Part shown: piece after piece, positions 34,446-43,343 of the stretch
How positions within the stretch are numbered: the stretch's first letter is position 1
Layout of the letters: each line of letters opens with the position of its first letter
NCBI GenBank assembly: GCA_963840075.1
Contig: CAWIXS010000001.1
Coordinates: 124,001-188,000 of the forward strand
DNA from: AWTP1-13 sp963840075
Lineage (GTDB): Bacteria > Pseudomonadota > Alphaproteobacteria > Rhizobiales > Hyphomicrobiaceae
DNA: 64,000 bases
Direction of reading: 5' to 3'
Position numbers and translations under genes: made by a program
Notes under the pieces: generated by a model
Database searches by the model: none
The model's input: only the letters and a program-made list of their open reading frames with translations
What the model was told of the DNA's origin: nothing

Positions 34446-37241
34446 TCAGCGCCAGACGGTCTCGGCTTCGTCCGCGGCAGACGCGGCGTGGGCGCCGTTG
34501 CGCAGGGGCCGGGGCCGCTCGGCGCCCCTGCTTACCCAGGCCGCGGGGATCTCCAGCCGGCAGCGGGCCCCCTCGGGGGCCAGCTCGAGCTCGACCGTGC
34601 CGCCGAACTCGTAGGGGATGAGGTCCCGGATGATGCTGGTGCCGTAGCCCGCGCGCGGCCGCCCCGTCACCGCGGGCCCGCCGGTCTCCACCCAGTCGAG
34701 GACGAGCACCCCGCCCGAGCCGTGCTCTGTCGTTCGCCTCCAGTGCACCGCGACGCTGCCCTGCCGGGCCGACAGCGCGCCGTACTTGGCGGCATTGGTT
34801 GCCAGCTCGTGCAGCACCATCGCCAGCGCCTGGCCGACCTCGGCCCGCAGCACGACCTCGGGGCCCTCGATCTCGACGTTGCTGCCGTCGGAGTGCGGCG
34901 CAAGCTCCCGCTCGACCAGGTCCGCGAGCGCGATGCCCTGCCACTTGCGCCAGCTCAAGAGCTCGTGCGTGGTGGCCATCGACTGGATGCGGCCGTCGAG
35001 CGCGGCGGCGAAATCGGGCATCGAGCTGCTCGCCTCCAGGGTGCGCGACACCACGGCGGCGACGACGGCGAGCACGTTCTTCACGCGATGGTCGAGCTCG
35101 GCGACCAGCAGGCTCTTCTGCTCCTCGGCCTGCTTGCGCTCGGTGAGATCGATGTTGACGCCGACCATGCGCCGCATGACGCCCGCGTCGCTGTAGGAGA
35201 CGACGCTGCGCGACTCGATCCAGCGGATGTCGCCGTCCGCGCGGACGATGCGAAACTCCGAGCGATGCTCGCGCTGGCGCTCGGCGAACGCGCGCTGCCG
35301 CCGCGCATCGAGCCCGGCGAGGTCGTCGGGATGCACCCGGGCGCGCCAGTCGCTGTGCGCGATGGTGGTGGTGCTCTCGGGCAGACCGTAGATGGTGGCG
35401 CAGCCCGCGGAGATCTGCATGATCCCGCTGGCGACGTCGTAGGCGTAGCTGCCGACCAGCCCGGCCTGGCCGGCGAGCGCCAGCTGCGCGTTGCGCTCGG
35501 CGAGCGCCGCCTCGGCCTTCTTGCGCGCGCTGAGGTCGACGGTCATGGTCACGACGCCGACGATTGCGCCGCGCTCGTCGCGCAGCGGCGTGGGATAGGG
35601 GATGACGGGGACGCGCGTGCCGTCGGGGCGCTCGAGGATGGCCTCCAGGCCGCGGACCGCCCTGCCCTCCTTCAGGGCAATCGCGGTCGGGTACTCCTCC
35701 TTCGGCATGCGCGTGCCGTCGGCGCGATAGACCCGGCAATTGAACCAGCTGTCCTTGCCGAGCCCAGGTGCCACGCCCCACAGGTCGACGGCTCCCTGGT
35801 TGTAGTAGGTGAGGCGCCCCTGGGCGTCGGCCGTGAAGATGGCCGCCGGCAGGGCCCCCAGCAGATCGCGCAGGGCCTGCTCGTGCTTGCGCAGGTTCTC
35901 CTCGACCTGCTTGCGCTCGGTGATGTCGCGCGTCACGCCCAGCAGGCGCGGCGGGCGGCCGGTGGCGTTGCGCACCACCGTGCCTTCGACGGCCACCCAG
36001 CGGGGGTGGGCGGCATCGTCGCCGCCGGCGCCGCGCAGCCGGTATTCGGCGCGGCAGGGCGTGCCGGTGTGCCGCGCCGCCGCAAAGGCGGCGTCGAGGC
36101 CCGGAAGGTCCTGGGGATGCACGAACGCCCTGGCCTCGGCAAGGGTGCGCGGTGGCGCCGCCGGATCGTGCCCGTTGATCCGGCAGTCCCGCGCATCGCT
36201 CTCGAACGCGCCGGTCCCGAGGTCGACGCTCCATACGCCGAGCTCGGCGCCGCCGAGCGCCAGCCGCAGCCGCTCGTTGCTCTCCTCGAGCTGTGCCTCG
36301 TTGCGGCGCCGCTCGGCGAACAGCGCCGACAGAACGAGTACGCACAGAACCGTGACGAGCACCGTCACCTGCGCGCCCGAGACACGCAGCGGGGTCGGTA
36401 TGAGCGGATCGCCGAAGCGGCCGAGCCCGAAGGTGGTCGCACAGACGAGCGCGCTGCACACGATGAACGCGGCCGCGGCGGCAAACGCCGGCCCGCAGCG
36501 CCCCGTCACCCAGAGCAGGACGGGTAACACCGTGGCGGGCGGGACGTAGGCGGCCCACGAGCCCGGCGGCGCGGCGCAGACGATGGCGCTCAAGGCGCCC
36601 AGCAGCGCCAGGGCGCCTGCGCCCTCGATCAGCTCGCGCCGGGAGAGACGCTCGCTCGCCAGCTGGTGCAGCCCGATCAGCAGGGGGGCGATGGTGATGA
36701 TGCCGAGCGCGTCGGCCGTCGCCCACACGCGCCAGGCGCCGAGCACGGGCACCGGCGCATGCAGCAGGTTCATCGCGACAGCGGCTCCGACCGCGGCGGC
36801 AGCGGCGCCGACGCAGGCCGCGGCGAGGAAGACGAACACGCGCTGCAGGCTGTCGAGCCTGAAGGGATGGGAGGCCCAGAGGCCCACCAGCCACGCCGTC
36901 AGCAGCGCCTCCGCCGCATTGCACAGGCCGAAGGCGAGCGCGGTGGCAAGGCTCCTGTCGCCGAGAAGATTGGCAGCCGCCGTCGCGCCGATGACACCGG
37001 CGGCGACCGGCGTGCGGGCGCGGGGTCCGAGGGCGATCAGCGCGCCCGCGGCCACACCCGAGGCCGGCCAGAACACGGCTACGCCCTCGGCCTCGGTCAG
37101 CAGCGCAAGGCCCAGGCGCGCGGCGAGGAAATAGGCACAGCCCACGACGACCGCAAGCGCGACCGCAGCCGCCACCGACGGCCACGGCCCAGGTCCAAGT
37201 CTGTGCAGCCCAAGTTTGTGCAGCCCAAGTTTGTGCAGCAT
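34446..37241 (-). CDS. MASE1-PAS sensor histidine kinase (HWE/HisKA_2 type)
   Basis: A 931-residue hybrid-free sensor kinase. Residues 1 to about 305 form a MASE1-type membrane domain of about eight helices (GVAVFWPASGVAAGALIALG is the hallmark). Three PAS domains follow, each ending in the linker ITERK, LSARK or LTERK (VTRDITERKQVEENLRKHEQ). The phospho-acceptor box is ELDHRVKNVLAVVAA (His718), and the ATP-binding N-box is LHELATNAAKYGALS, typical of HWE/HisKA_2 kinases. No response regulator is adjacent (orphan). The N-terminal LHKLGLHKLGLH arises from a triplicated 15-base unit. Confidence 0.92.
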   Translation of the reverse strand: MLHKLGLHKLGLHRLGPGPWPSVAAAVALAVVVGCAYFLAARLGLALLTEAEGVAVFWPASGVAAGALIALGPRARTPVAAGVIGATAAANLLGDRSLATALAFGLCNAAEALLTAWLVGLWASHPFRLDSLQRVFVFLAAACVGAAAAAVGAAVAMNLLHAPVPVLGAWRVWATADALGIITIAPLLIGLHQLASERLSRRELIEGAGALALLGALSAIVCAAPPGSWAAYVPPATVLPVLLWVTGRCGPAFAAAAAFIVCSALVCATTFGLGRFGDPLIPTPLRVSGAQVTVLVTVLCVLVLSALFAERRRNEAQLEESNERLRLALGGAELGVWSVDLGTGAFESDARDCRINGHDPAAPPRTLAEARAFVHPQDLPGLDAAFAAARHTGTPCRAEYRLRGAGGDDAAHPRWVAVEGTVVRNATGRPPRLLGVTRDITERKQVEENLRKHEQALRDLLGALPAAIFTADAQGRLTYYNQGAVDLWGVAPGLGKDSWFNCRVYRADGTRMPKEEYPTAIALKEGRAVRGLEAILERPDGTRVPVIPYPTPLRDERGAIVGVVTMTVDLSARKKAEAALAERNAQLALAGQAGLVGSYAYDVASGIMQISAGCATIYGLPESTTTIAHSDWRARVHPDDLAGLDARRQRAFAERQREHRSEFRIVRADGDIRWIESRSVVSYSDAGVMRRMVGVNIDLTERKQAEEQKSLLVAELDHRVKNVLAVVAAVVSRTLEASSSMPDFAAALDGRIQSMATTHELLSWRKWQGIALADLVERELAPHSDGSNVEIEGPEVVLRAEVGQALAMVLHELATNAAKYGALSARQGSVAVHWRRTTEHGSGGVLVLDWVETGGPAVTGRPRAGYGTSIIRDLIPYEFGGTVELELAPEGARCRLEIPAAWVSRGAERPRPLRNGAHAASAADEAETVWR
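37197..37240. repeat. Triplicated 15-base unit at kinase N-terminus
   Basis: GTGCAGCCCAAGTTT occurs almost unchanged nearly three times in tandem at the start of the kinase gene, adding five residues per unit (GLHKL). Slipped-strand change of unit number would keep the frame. Confidence 0.75.
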
Positions 37242-37475
37242 GGTGCGTTCCGGTGCAGCCTCTTTACTGCAGCCGCATGCCCAATGCGTGCCGCCCGGAT
37301 GCCCGGCGGCCGATTACTGCCTCGCTTGGTTAAGCAATTGCCGTCCAGCCCGCGCGCTCGAGCACCTGGACGCTGCGCAAAAACGCGGCCGCACCGGGGA
37401 AAAGCCGGGGCTGCGCTGCTGCCGGCCAGCCAGATTTGCGCCTGCCGGATTTGTGCCTGCCCGGATTTCTGGCGG

Positions 37476-37679
37476 CTAGGTCTCAGTCACCGGGCGGGCC
37501 CAGCGGGCCTCCAAGCAGAGCCGGTCGAGCCAGCGCTGCTGCACCGGCGTCCAGTCCACATCGCCCTCCCGATACTTCTCGGTCAGCAGCCGTGCTGCAA
37601 CCGACGACCAATTCTTGAAGCGACCCGTGCGCGCCAAATTGACGGCATGCTTCATGGCGTCGTAGCGGCGGTAATTCAT
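37476..37679 (-). CDS. Small protein of unknown function
   Basis: A 67-residue protein (MNYRRYDAMKHAVNLARTGR, NWSSVAARLLTEKYREGD, WTPVQQRWLDRLC). It looks like a helical, DNA- or nucleotide-associated small protein but no family is recognised. ATG at 37679 is chosen because GGGAGTGGGGC lies just before it; the frame stays open upstream to 37799. Confidence 0.6.
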   Translation of the reverse strand: MNYRRYDAMKHAVNLARTGRFKNWSSVAARLLTEKYREGDVDWTPVQQRWLDRLCLEARWARPVTET

Positions 37680-38314
37680 GCCCCACTCCCAGCAATTTGG
37701 ACCAGCCCCGCGCCGAGCATCTTCTGCAAACGCCTGGATCGTGTCAAAGCCAAATGGTTGGTTGGGCGATCTATTGCTGCAAGCTTGTGGATAACGCACG
37801 TCGGCATGGGGAGAGCTGCTGTTATTAGCAGAAGTCTGATATCAGACAGCAGATAGCCTTTATCGGTATTTCAGCCTCGCCCGGGCTGATCAGACGGCCT
37901 TCGGCGACGATTTCCCGCCCTTTTCCCGAATGCCTCTCTCGCTGCATAGGAAGGCCGTGCAGCGCCTCCGGCATCGGGGCTGGCGCTGGAGACCGCCACG
38001 TCCGACTCGGCCCTCCTCGGCCTCGCCAGGGCCCCCTGCGTGCAATCGCAATCCGAGCGCCGCCATCGCGTGCAATATCGAGCCCCTGGGGCTCGCCCCC
38101 GGCCCATTCGATCAGGACGAACAAGGTCGAGCTTTCCCAATCAATTCGATATCGGCTATATTATTAGAAATAATTTATCATAAGATATTCGTTAACGATA
38201 TTGCTCCTGCGATTATATTTTTTTGTGGACCGCTTGTGGATTGCATGGTGGTGCAACTATGCGACCGATTTGCCTTTGTTAGTCTCCCGCCATTCCATAG
38301 CGCGGAGAGACGCC
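37680..38314. other. Intergenic region with AT-rich block and DnaA-box-like sites
   Basis: No gene is supported over 635 bases. It contains a DnaA-box match TTGTGGATAA (37785-37794), a perfect 14-bp palindrome GTCTGATATCAGAC (37834-37847), and an unusually AT-rich block (38140-38225) followed by TTTTGTGGACC and CTTGTGGATT (38221-38242). The AT-rich block lies just before the zinc-ribbon gene and may hold its promoter. Confidence 0.5.
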
Positions 38315-38611
38315 ATGTTCGACGACGACGGCCTGTGGCCATGCAAATGCGAGCACTGCGAGCACGAATGGTATTCGAGCATCGCAGCGATACGCGCCGA
38401 CAACGAGGCCTTCTGCCCGGCCTGCGGCGGGCGCAATCTCGTGCCCTCGCCGCAATTCAATCTGGCGCTCGCCGCCGCGCGCGACGGCGCCTACGACTTC
38501 TCCTACCTGGTGCGGATCTCGCCGCTGTTCCGCTCGGGCTCGTCCGGCGCGCGGATCGGCGCGGCTGGCCGGGCGTCGGGTCCGCCCTGGCTTCCCTTGC
38601 GCTTGCCGTGA
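38315..38611 (+). CDS. Zinc-ribbon protein of unknown function
   Basis: A 98-residue protein with metal-binding Cys pairs WPCKCEHCEHEW and FCPACGGRNLV, a typical treble-clef/zinc-ribbon of about 35 residues, then a Phe/Asn-rich strand and a basic Gly/Ser-rich tail. GGAGAGA precedes the ATG. It could be a small transcription-associated zinc protein. The tail after DFSYLVRISPLF is low complexity. Confidence 0.65.
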   Translation: MFDDDGLWPCKCEHCEHEWYSSIAAIRADNEAFCPACGGRNLVPSPQFNLALAAARDGAYDFSYLVRISPLFRSGSSGARIGAAGRASGPPWLPLRLP

Positions 38612-38711
38612 AACCTGGCGGGGGCGAAGCGTCAGAGGGCCCGGGGCAGCGTCCGCGGCCTGGGCTGGCGCCGCCCCGCCTCGCGCGGGCGCCCGGTGGC
38701 TCGTCCGGGCA

Positions 38712-39062
38712 TCATGCAGCGGCTCCGCGGGAGGCCTGGCCCGCGCGGCCGTGCGCATGGATCGGCCTGGAGAAGCGCAGCACGGGCACGGCGCCGTCGC
38801 GGGTGAGGTCGAGATCGTAGGTGATGACGGCGCCGACGCGCTCCTGCGCCTGCGGGTCATCGCGCCACCTGTCCAGCACGACGCGCCGCGTGCCGAGCGC
38901 GAACCCCTCCTTGATGTCGTGCGTCGCCACCTGCCGGGTGGAGGCGCCGAGCGTCTGCGACTTGAGCTGCTCGACAGGCAGCTTGGCCGCCGCGAACGCG
39001 AGATCGCGCACGAGGAACGGCGCCACGCCGATCACGATCAGCGCGAGGCCTTTCAGGCCCAC
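38712..39062 (-). CDS. Hypothetical membrane-anchored or secreted protein
   Basis: A 116-residue frame with an N-terminal hydrophobic stretch (GLKGLALIVIGVAPFLV) and a hydrophilic rest containing FALGTRRVVLDRWRDDPQAQ and VGAVITYDLDLTRDGAVPVL, which alternates like beta strands. GTG start, weak ribosome site. No family recognised; coding status is moderately likely. Confidence 0.5.
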   Translation of the reverse strand: MGLKGLALIVIGVAPFLVRDLAFAAAKLPVEQLKSQTLGASTRQVATHDIKEGFALGTRRVVLDRWRDDPQAQERVGAVITYDLDLTRDGAVPVLRFSRPIHAHGRAGQASRGAAA

Positions 39063-39217
39063 CGCGACAAGGCCCTCGGGGGCTGACGGCGCGGCGGCGA
39101 GTCACGGCGCCGAGGCACGTGCCGGTACGGCCGCAAGGCTTGCCATCACAAAGCCGCGCATTTCCTGTGGCTACGCTTCCTGTTTCGGCAGATCGTGCAT
39201 CGACCAAGGAGACGCCA

Positions 39218-39634
39218 ATGAGGCTCGCAATCACGGTCGCAGCGCTGTTGATGTCCATGGGCGCTGCGAGTGCGGCGGTTGGCGACCGGTTCACCTGCCA
39301 CGTTGCCAATGTGCAGAACATCGATGCGCACGGGCGACCGGACAGCGGCTTCATCGAGAAGAACCTGCGCAACAGGTACGAGATAACCGTACGGAGCAAC
39401 TCGATCCTGCTCGTGTACAACTACGAGGGGAAGGTCTTCTCCAAGGATTATCCGATCACGGGCGATACCAAGCTGTTTCTGGTGGCATCCAAGGCCGACT
39501 GGCTCGGCGTGGATACGCTCGCGCTGGCGAAGAACGCCAACCCGAGATACAACAATGCGCATCCTGCCTCTTTGACGGTGCAGGGCTCGTTCTTCGCGAA
39601 CGCCTGGATCCTGCTTTGCTCGCGGGTCTATTGA
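39218..39634 (+). CDS. Secreted protein of unknown function
   Basis: A 138-residue protein with a signal peptide (RLAITVAALLMSMGAASA) and a mature beta-rich domain (VGDRFTCHVANVQNIDAHGR, RYEITVRSNSILLVYNYEGK, FFANAWILLCSRVY). Two Cys at the ends (FTCH and LLCS) may form a disulfide. AAGGAGA precedes ATG 39218. No family recognised. Confidence 0.72.
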   Translation: MRLAITVAALLMSMGAASAAVGDRFTCHVANVQNIDAHGRPDSGFIEKNLRNRYEITVRSNSILLVYNYEGKVFSKDYPITGDTKLFLVASKADWLGVDTLALAKNANPRYNNAHPASLTVQGSFFANAWILLCSRVY

Positions 39635-39656
39635 GCAAGACCGGCACGCGCGGGCC

Positions 39657-40466
39657 CTAGAACGGGTCCGCCGGGTCCCATCGGGGCCGGCGCTTCTCCT
39701 TCAGCGCGGCGAGGCCCTCCTGGGCCTCGGGGCCGGAGAAGCCCATGAACTCCATGGCCAGGGAGGCATCGAACGTGGGGCCCGCCATCCTCAGCCAGTT
39801 GTTGAGCGCATGCTTGGTCCAGCGCACGGCGGCCGGCGGCATGTCGCGCAGCTTCTCGGCGGCGGCGAGCGCCGTCTCCACCACCTTGCCGTCGTCGGCC
39901 ACCATGGAGACGAGGCCGATGCGCTCGGCCTCCTCGCCGGTCACGGCCTCGCACAGGAGGAGGTAGTACTTGGCCTTGGCCATGCCGCACAGCAGCGGCC
40001 ACACGATCGCGGAGTGGTCGCCGGCGGCGACGCCGAGCCGGGTGTGGCCGTCGATGATGCGCGCCTTGCGGCCGGCGACCGTGATGTCGGCCACCATGGC
40101 CGCAGCCAGCCCGGCGCCGACGCACGGGCCCTCGATGGCGGCGACGATGGGCTTGGAGCAGTTGACGATGTTGTAGACGAGGTCGCTCGCCTCCTTCCAG
40201 ACGCGCGTGCGCGTCGCCCAGTCGCGCGCCATCGCCTCGATCATGCCGAGATCGCCGCCGGCGGAGAACACGCCGCCGTCGCCGCGCAGCAGCGCCACCG
40301 AGGTCTCCGGGTCGCGGTCGATGTCGCGCCAGACCTCGGCCAGCTCGCGGTGGCCGTCGGCGTCGAGCGCGTTGAGCTTGCCGGGCTTGGAGAGGATCAC
40401 CTCGAGGATGCGCGGGCGCGGGCGCGCGAATTTGAGGGCCTTGTAGCGCGCATATCGCTCCGTCAT
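39657..40466 (-). CDS. Enoyl-CoA hydratase/isomerase family protein
   Basis: A 269-residue crotonase-fold enzyme. GGVFSAGGDLGMIEAMARDW is the first oxyanion-hole strand; PIVAAIEGPCVGAGLAAAMV is the second, with the usual Gly-Ala-Gly. The two catalytic Glu of hydratases are not both clear: the ARIIDGHTRLGVAAGDHSAI segment has Asp where Glu is common, so it may be an isomerase, hydrolase or other crotonase. ATG at 40466, with GAGGTG ahead. Confidence 0.88.
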   Translation of the reverse strand: MTERYARYKALKFARPRPRILEVILSKPGKLNALDADGHRELAEVWRDIDRDPETSVALLRGDGGVFSAGGDLGMIEAMARDWATRTRVWKEASDLVYNIVNCSKPIVAAIEGPCVGAGLAAAMVADITVAGRKARIIDGHTRLGVAAGDHSAIVWPLLCGMAKAKYYLLLCEAVTGEEAERIGLVSMVADDGKVVETALAAAEKLRDMPPAAVRWTKHALNNWLRMAGPTFDASLAMEFMGFSGPEAQEGLAALKEKRRPRWDPADPF

Positions 40467-40476
40467 CGACACCTCG

Positions 40477-40947
40477 TCACCCGCACGCTTTGATCAGGTC
40501 CGCCGCCGCGTCTGCGGCGCCCCGCAGGGGGATCTCCTCGGCGCCGTCCTGCACCGTCACCGACAGCGTCTTGCCCTCGGTGAGGATACGTCGCAGCGCC
40601 GGGCTCAGCGTCGTGCTCGCCAGCAGCAGGAACCGGTCGTCCATCGGCAGGCGCTCCCCGGTGGCATCGAGGCCGACGCGCCCGCCCTCGGAGGACAGCT
40701 CGATGCCGATGCGCATACCGTCCCTGGCCCCCACAGGCTCGTGTATGAACCCGACCAGGATCTGGCGAGTTGCTCGCTTGCAGGCGAAGCTGACGACGAG
40801 GTCGTCGCTCTCCGGCGTGCCGTAGACCAGAGAGCTCGCTTCGGGTGTGCCGAGCGCGATCCAGCGCCGTCGATCGTCCTGGGCTCCGGCCTCGAGCGCG
40901 AGCGAGACGGCCAGAGCCGAAGCCAGCAGCACCCCGTTCAGCCGCAT
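40477..40947 (-). CDS. Secreted protein of unknown function
   Basis: A 156-residue protein with a signal peptide (LNGVLLASALAVSLALEAGA). The mature chain has ALGTPEASSLVYGTPESDDL and FACKRATRQILVGFIHEPVG, a pattern seen in uncharacterised periplasmic proteins of Rhizobiales. One Cys near the C-terminus (IKACG) and one in FACK. It ends 10 bases upstream of the hydratase start, so it may be co-transcribed with that gene. Confidence 0.72.
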   Translation of the reverse strand: MRLNGVLLASALAVSLALEAGAQDDRRRWIALGTPEASSLVYGTPESDDLVVSFACKRATRQILVGFIHEPVGARDGMRIGIELSSEGGRVGLDATGERLPMDDRFLLLASTTLSPALRRILTEGKTLSVTVQDGAEEIPLRGAADAAADLIKACG

Positions 40948-41007
40948 GTCACGCTGCCTCCGTCGTCAAAAGGAGCGCGACCAGCTTCGGCCCGCGCCTG
41001 CGTGCGG

Positions 41008-41975
41008 TCAAGCTCTCGCGGGCGCGCCCGCCAGCGCCGCGCGCAGGCTGGCGTGGGTCTCCTCGATCTCGGCGAACACCCAGTCGCGGAACGCCTTGAC
41101 GGCCGCGCGCTTCTCCTGGCCCTTGGCGCACACGAAATAGTACGAGCGCCCGGGCACCGGCATCTCGGGCCCGAACGGCGACACGAGGCGGCCGAGGACG
41201 ATGTCGCGCGCCGCCACCAGCTTGTAGGCCAGCACCACGCCCATGCCCTCGCTGGCGGCGTCGAGCGCGTGGTCGGCGACATTGAGGCGCAGCCCGCGCG
41301 TGGTGTCGATGCCGTCGACGCCCGTCATGTCGAGCCAGTCGGCCCAGGTCGGCACCAGGCCCGGCAGGTCGACCTGGATCAGGGGGAAGTGCGCGAGGTC
41401 CTGCGGCGCGCGCAGCGGCGCTGCGCCGTCGAGCAGGCGCGGGCTGCACAGCGGTAGCAGCGCCTCGTCCGACAGCTTCTCGACGTAGAGGTCGGGGTGG
41501 ACGCCGGAGCTCAGGCGGATGCCGACATCGACGCCGTCGCTCGTGAAGTTGGCGTAGCCGACGCTCGCGGAGATGCGCGCCTCGACCTCCGGGTGGAGCT
41601 CGAGGAAACGGTAGAGGCGCGGTACCAGCCACTTGGCGGTCAAGCCCGGCGTGGAGCTCACCACCAGGACCCGGTCGTGCCGGCCGCAGCGCCGAGGCGC
41701 TCGACGGCCTCGCGGATGGTCTCGAAGCCGCTGCGGATGCCCGGGTAGATCGTGCGCGCCGGCTCGGTGAGCTCGATCGCCCTCGGGCGGCGGTGGAACA
41801 GCTTGAGGCCGAGGAGCGCCTCCAGCCCGCGGATCTGGTGGCTGAGCGCGGCCGGCGTCACGTGCAGCTCCTCGGCCGCCTTGGAGAAGCTCAAATGCCG
41901 GGCCGTGGCCTCGAAGGCCCTGAGCGCGTTCAGGGGCGGCAGGGGGCGGCGCATGCGGGCTTTAGGTTCTCTCAT
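41008..41975 (-). pseudogene. LysR-family regulator (GcvA-like), one frameshift
   Basis: The N-terminal helix-turn-helix (NALRAFEATARHLSFSKAAE, LHVTPAALSHQIRGLEALLG) is followed by LTEPARTIYPGIRSGF and ends at a premature stop after AAAGTTGSWW. The ligand-binding domain continues one frame off: SSTPGLTAKWLVPRLYRFLE to the end at 41008. Restoring one missing base near 41679 (AAAGHDRVLVVSSTPGLTAK expected) rejoins them to about 320 residues. Adjacent targets are not obvious; the plus-strand DUF1127 gene lies upstream. Start at 41975 or 41954. Confidence 0.87.
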
Positions 41976-42075
41976 GCATGAGGCGAGATAACGTCGTTTG
42001 TGTCCCCGTTTTGTTCAAGCTACCGGTCGTTACGATCCCAACCTTGTGATGACGACCCGTCTGAGGAGGCCGATC

Positions 42076-42342
42076 ATGCCATGCGTCGACTGCCTGCCGG
42101 GCGCGCTGGAGCCCGGGTCCGGTTCCGGGCAACCTTCGATGCCGCAAGGCGGATGCATCGGAGGCCGCATCCGCTGCACCTTGAGGACCATGTGGCGCAG
42201 CTACTGGCGGCGCCGCGTCGAGCGCGCCACGGTTTTCATGCTGCAGTCCCTCGACGCCCGCGCGCTGAAGGACATCGGCATCGACCGCAGCGAGATCGAG
42301 TCGGTGGTGTACGCGCACTGTGGGAGACGGCGCGGCGCGTAA
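42076..42342 (+). CDS. DUF1127 small protein
   Basis: An 88-residue protein whose last about 45 residues (YWRRRVERATVFMLQSLDAR then ALKDIGIDRSEIESVVY) form a DUF1127 domain, an Arg-rich amphipathic helix found in RNA-binding and phosphate/stress-linked small proteins of alphaproteobacteria. The first 40 residues are Cys-containing and unusual (PCVDCLPG, GGCIGGRIRC). GAGGAGG lies six bases before ATG 42076; an upstream ATG at 42049 is less likely. Divergent from the LysR gene. Confidence 0.85.
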   Translation: MPCVDCLPGALEPGSGSGQPSMPQGGCIGGRIRCTLRTMWRSYWRRRVERATVFMLQSLDARALKDIGIDRSEIESVVYAHCGRRRGA

Positions 42343-42350
42343 GTCCACCC

Positions 42351-42428
42351 CGGGACCTCGGGAGGTCGACTCGCCTCACGAGGTCCCGGATAGCCTCGCC
42401 TGCGGCTCGGCTTCCGGGATGACGGGGG
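42351..42428. repeat. Palindromic element, family C copy 3 (inverted)
   Basis: Opposite orientation: CGGGACCTCGGGAGGTCGA ... CACGAGGTCCCGG, then GCTCGGCTTCCGGGATGACG. It lies between the DUF1127 and MipA/OmpV stops, so it may end both transcripts. Confidence 0.85.
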
Positions 42429-42432
42429 TGAA

Positions 42433-43212
42433 TTACCGCGCGAGGTCGAGCTTGTAGGAGAGGGCGAGGCCGCCGTAGAGCTGGCTCTCGGTCTCCACGA
42501 TCGGGCTGTCGGCGGCGTCGCCGATGAGATGCGCGTAGCGGCCGATCAGCAGGAGCGACCAGCGGTCGGACAGATCGATGGCGGCGGTGACCCCGATGAA
42601 GATGTCCTTGAAGCCGGCCTCGGGCGCGTAGAGCGGCGTGCCGAAGAACGCCGTCATGTAGCCCTCGGTGGCGTAGTTGGCGCCGATGCCGGTGCTGAGC
42701 TTGAAGCCGGGCGAGAAGCGGCCGGTATGCTCCACGCCGAAGCGCACGAGCCCGCCGGTGTCGTCGCCGGTGACCTGGTGGTGATAGGAGACCGAGAACG
42801 CCAGCGGCCCTGTGCGCCAAGCCGCAAACGCACCCGCGACGAGGCCGCCGTCGACATCGTCGAGGCCGGCCACGTGGGTCACGTCGTCGGCGTCGCGGCC
42901 GAAGCGGTAGCCCGCCAGCGGGCCGATCTCCAAGCCGCCGACCTGGAGCAGGCGCAGGCGCACATCGTCCACGCCCTTGATCTGCACCTTGCCGTCGCTG
43001 CCTACACCGGCGGGCAGTGCGAACGGGAAGGCGAGGGCGTCGTAGGACCTGGAGCCCTCGAAGGTGGGGGAGACATAGACGAAGCCGCCGACCTGCCAGC
43101 GCCCGGCGAGCAGATCGGGCTCGCCCTCCGCTGCCGCGGACCCGGCCGCCGCCAGCGTCATCACCAGAGCGACAGCTCCCCGGCGCCACATGCTGGCGCG
43201 GCCTGCAGGCAT
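42433..43212 (-). CDS. MipA/OmpV family outer-membrane protein
   Basis: A 259-residue beta-barrel protein. Signal peptide RRGAVALVMTLAAAGSAAAE, then GRWQVGGFVYVSPTFEGSRS (the conserved first strand), GPLAGYRFGRDADD and GPLAFSVSYHHQVTGDD. The final strand ends YGGLALSYKLDLAR with the alternating pattern of barrel strands. The family includes MltA-interacting scaffolds and porin-like proteins. ATG at 43212 with GAGGGGACCT ahead; ATG at 43191 is the alternative. Confidence 0.88.
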   Translation of the reverse strand: MPAGRASMWRRGAVALVMTLAAAGSAAAEGEPDLLAGRWQVGGFVYVSPTFEGSRSYDALAFPFALPAGVGSDGKVQIKGVDDVRLRLLQVGGLEIGPLAGYRFGRDADDVTHVAGLDDVDGGLVAGAFAAWRTGPLAFSVSYHHQVTGDDTGGLVRFGVEHTGRFSPGFKLSTGIGANYATEGYMTAFFGTPLYAPEAGFKDIFIGVTAAIDLSDRWSLLLIGRYAHLIGDAADSPIVETESQLYGGLALSYKLDLAR

Positions 43213-43343
43213 AGGTCCCCTCACCGGCTCCCCCTCGAGTGCGCCCACTCTAGAGAGGGGCCACGCGCGTTGGCCAGCGGGGAACCTCGGGGCGCGATGC
43301 GAACCAAGGAGGGCGTTGCCGCGCGGGCACACACGGCGGGGTG

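Noticed and set aside
31854..36527. A 1557-codon plus-strand open frame
   Set aside because: It lies opposite the well-supported TPR, pirin and histidine-kinase genes and its translation is low-complexity Arg/Ala/Gly text typical of antisense frames in GC-rich DNA.
38201..38314. Upstream extension of the zinc-ribbon frame (MLLRLYFFVDRLW...)
   Set aside because: It crosses the AT-rich probable promoter and lacks a ribosome site; ATG 38315 has one.
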